Positions 38,902 through 40,332 of a DNA stretch of 40,332 bases are shown here, one piece after another. The position numbers were made by a program, and so were the translations under genes. The stretch is from an uncultured Prevotellaceae bacterium. GTDB taxonomy: Bacteria; Bacteroidota; Bacteroidia; Bacteroidales; Bacteroidaceae. The stretch spans positions 1-40,332 of the forward strand of contig CADBLU010000303.1 in NCBI GenBank assembly GCA_902795605.1, written 5' to 3'. Each line of letters opens with the position of its first letter. Position 1 is the first letter of the stretch. The notes under the pieces were generated by a model. It was not told the origin of the DNA, searched no databases, and saw only the letters and a program-made list of their open reading frames with translations.

Positions 38902-40331
38902 CTATGAGAAAGATGATACTTATCTGTTGCTTTGCCTTTGCATGCACATGGGGAGCAACCGCACAGACCCGTCAGGTTCATATCGTTTCAGGCAACGACA
39001 TGCATGCCGCCATCGACAACATGCCGATGCTGTCGGCCATCGTCGACAGTCTCAGGGAAATCGACAACTCCTTGCTCGTATTCTCCGCCGGTGACAACCG
39101 CACGGGCAATCCCATCAACGACCTCTATTCTGTTCCCTCTTATCCTATGACGGCCCTGATGAACTTCATCGGATTCGATGCCTCCGCTTTCGGCAACCAT
39201 GAGTTCGACAGCCACCAGGACGGTCTGTCCAAGGTGATGGCCACGTCCAACTTCCCCTATCTCTGTGCCAACATCAAGGCAGACCCGGTATTGAACATTC
39301 ATCCGCAGCCCTACATGGTGTTTGACGTCGGTGGGGTGAAAGTGGGCGTACTCAGTGTGGTGCAGTTGGGAATGCACGGTCATCCCGACGCACATCCCGA
39401 CCTGATGAAGGGGCTGCAGTTCACTGAGGTGGAGCAGACCATCAGTGACTATCTGTGGCTCCGCGACAAGGTGGATGTCTTCATCCTGCTTTCTCATATC
39501 GGCTATGAGGATGATGTGAAGATGGCCGAGAAGTTCCCTTGCTTCGACCTTATTATCGGAGGACATACACATACGCAACTCAAAGGTGGTGAGATGCACA
39601 ATGGCGTGCTGGTTACCCAGAATGTCAACAAACTCAAACGCGTCACCTATATCACACTCGACGTGAAGGACGGGAAAGTCGTAGGCAAACGGGCTGAGAA
39701 TATCGATGTGCAAGGCTATCCCAAGAAAAACGAGGTGGTGCAGACCATCGTTGACTATTTCAACAGCAACCCGGAGTTTAAACGGCAACTTGCGGTGGCT
39801 ATAACGGATTTTTCCAGTTATGAGGAACTGGGATGCATGATGTGCGACGCCATGATCAGTGAGGCCGGGGCTGATTTCGCCCTTGAGAACTACGGAGGTG
39901 TGAGGTATGAGGAAAAGCCTGCCGGACCGTTCACCGTCGACGATGTGCTGCGTCTTGACCCCTTTGGCAACCAGTGTGTGGAGATGTCTCTCACAGGAAA
40001 GGAGTTCAAGGATATGCTCATCTCCTGCTACGACAACAGCGAGGGACTTTTCCCCTTCGTGGGTGGCGTGACCTGTGAGGTGATATTCAACAAAAAGGAC
40101 ACCACCAAGATTGACGATGTCCGTATTTTCACTCTTGACGGGAAGAAAATCAACATGAAGAAGAAATACAACGTCGTCACCAACAGTTATGTGGCTGCCA
40201 TTTGCGATGCGCCACGTGCTGACCAAGGACACGACATCGGGAAAATCTGCTCCGACATGCTGATCGCCTTCCTTGAGAAACAAAAAACAATAGACTATAA
40301 GGGAGTCAAAAGACTCAAATTCGTGAAATAA
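38898..40331 (+). CDS. Secreted 5'-nucleotidase / UshA-type metallophosphatase
   Basis: A signal peptide (MILICCFAFACTWGATAQT) precedes a calcineurin-like metallophosphatase domain: NDMH, SAGDNRTG, GNHEFD, LLSHIGYEDD and IGGHTHTQL carry the two-metal site ligands. From about residue 290 a 5'-nucleotidase C-terminal domain follows (LGCMMCDAMISEAGADFALE, then NYGGVRYEE), which binds the nucleotide base. It likely removes phosphate from nucleotides outside the inner membrane; the exact substrate is not shown. 477 residues. ATG at 38898 overlaps the previous stop; ATG at 38904 is also possible. The TAA ends one base before the window end, so the gene is complete. Confidence 0.92.
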   Translation: MTMRKMILICCFAFACTWGATAQTRQVHIVSGNDMHAAIDNMPMLSAIVDSLREIDNSLLVFSAGDNRTGNPINDLYSVPSYPMTALMNFIGFDASAFGNHEFDSHQDGLSKVMATSNFPYLCANIKADPVLNIHPQPYMVFDVGGVKVGVLSVVQLGMHGHPDAHPDLMKGLQFTEVEQTISDYLWLRDKVDVFILLSHIGYEDDVKMAEKFPCFDLIIGGHTHTQLKGGEMHNGVLVTQNVNKLKRVTYITLDVKDGKVVGKRAENIDVQGYPKKNEVVQTIVDYFNSNPEFKRQLAVAITDFSSYEELGCMMCDAMISEAGADFALENYGGVRYEEKPAGPFTVDDVLRLDPFGNQCVEMSLTGKEFKDMLISCYDNSEGLFPFVGGVTCEVIFNKKDTTKIDDVRIFTLDGKKINMKKKYNVVTNSYVAAICDAPRADQGHDIGKICSDMLIAFLEKQKTIDYKGVKRLKFVK

Positions 40332-40332
40332 C

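Noticed and set aside
38988-40283. 431-codon minus-strand frame opposite the 5'-nucleotidase gene
   Set aside because: Antisense shadow of a gene with clear metallophosphatase motifs.

Overview
The window reads as chromosomal DNA of a Bacteroidota bacterium, most likely Bacteroidales and probably Prevotella-like. Supporting signs are many copies of the Bacteroidota promoter -7 box TAnnTTTG; starts that almost all lack a Shine-Dalgarno sequence; lipoproteins with an acidic run after the lipobox Cys; a fused ResB-CcsA cytochrome c maturation protein; the anaerobic ribonucleotide reductase pair; and a short C-terminal signature shared by three secreted proteins. No rRNA, tRNA, insertion-sequence transposase, prophage or CRISPR array was seen.

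Layout, left to right. 1-1.8 kb: end of the rpsR-rplI ribosomal operon, then fabD. 1.9-6.1 kb, plus strand: a GH13 amylase-family enzyme, a free-standing AlaX-type tRNA-editing domain, and a secreted C10 cysteine protease with a leucine-rich-repeat tail. 6.2-11.6 kb, minus strand: an HU protein, a tiny basic mS38/COX24-like ribosomal-type gene with an apparent one-base deletion, and RNase G; then a Wzc-type tyrosine kinase with an 18-tyrosine tail and a small HAD hydrolase. 12.0-17.1 kb, plus strand: a secreted CHAP/NlpC-like protein, a repeat-rich intergenic region, an unknown gene, a coiled-coil protein plus ZapA, RNase Y, and a small membrane protein. 17.4-24.5 kb, minus strand: porin, imelysin lipoprotein, di-haem oxidoreductase lipoprotein and CcsBA, a coherent cell-envelope haem/iron module whose intergenic gaps carry MITE-like repeats.

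24.8-29.3 kb, plus strand: the most interesting cluster. A regulator fusing a RIC-like N-terminus, a hemerythrin di-iron domain and a LuxR helix-turn-helix precedes nrdD-nrdG. A second regulator with a closely similar LuxR domain overlaps the end of nrdG by 4 bases. Hemerythrin domains bind O2 or NO at a di-iron centre and NrdD/NrdG work only without oxygen, so a dedicated oxygen/NO-responsive circuit for anaerobic dNTP synthesis is a reasonable hypothesis.

29.3-32.4 kb, minus strand: kdsA, kdsD/kpsF and a secreted phospholipase-D/cardiolipin-synthase-like enzyme (Kdo synthesis and envelope lipids). 32.6-37.6 kb: a 1659-residue secreted pectin methylesterase with several accessory domains. 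37.9-40.3 kb: an unknown membrane-anchored coiled-coil protein, a 65-residue beta-grasp-like protein, and a UshA-type 5'-nucleotidase that overlaps it by 4 bases.

All calls come from reading the sequence and translated proteins by eye. No database search was run.
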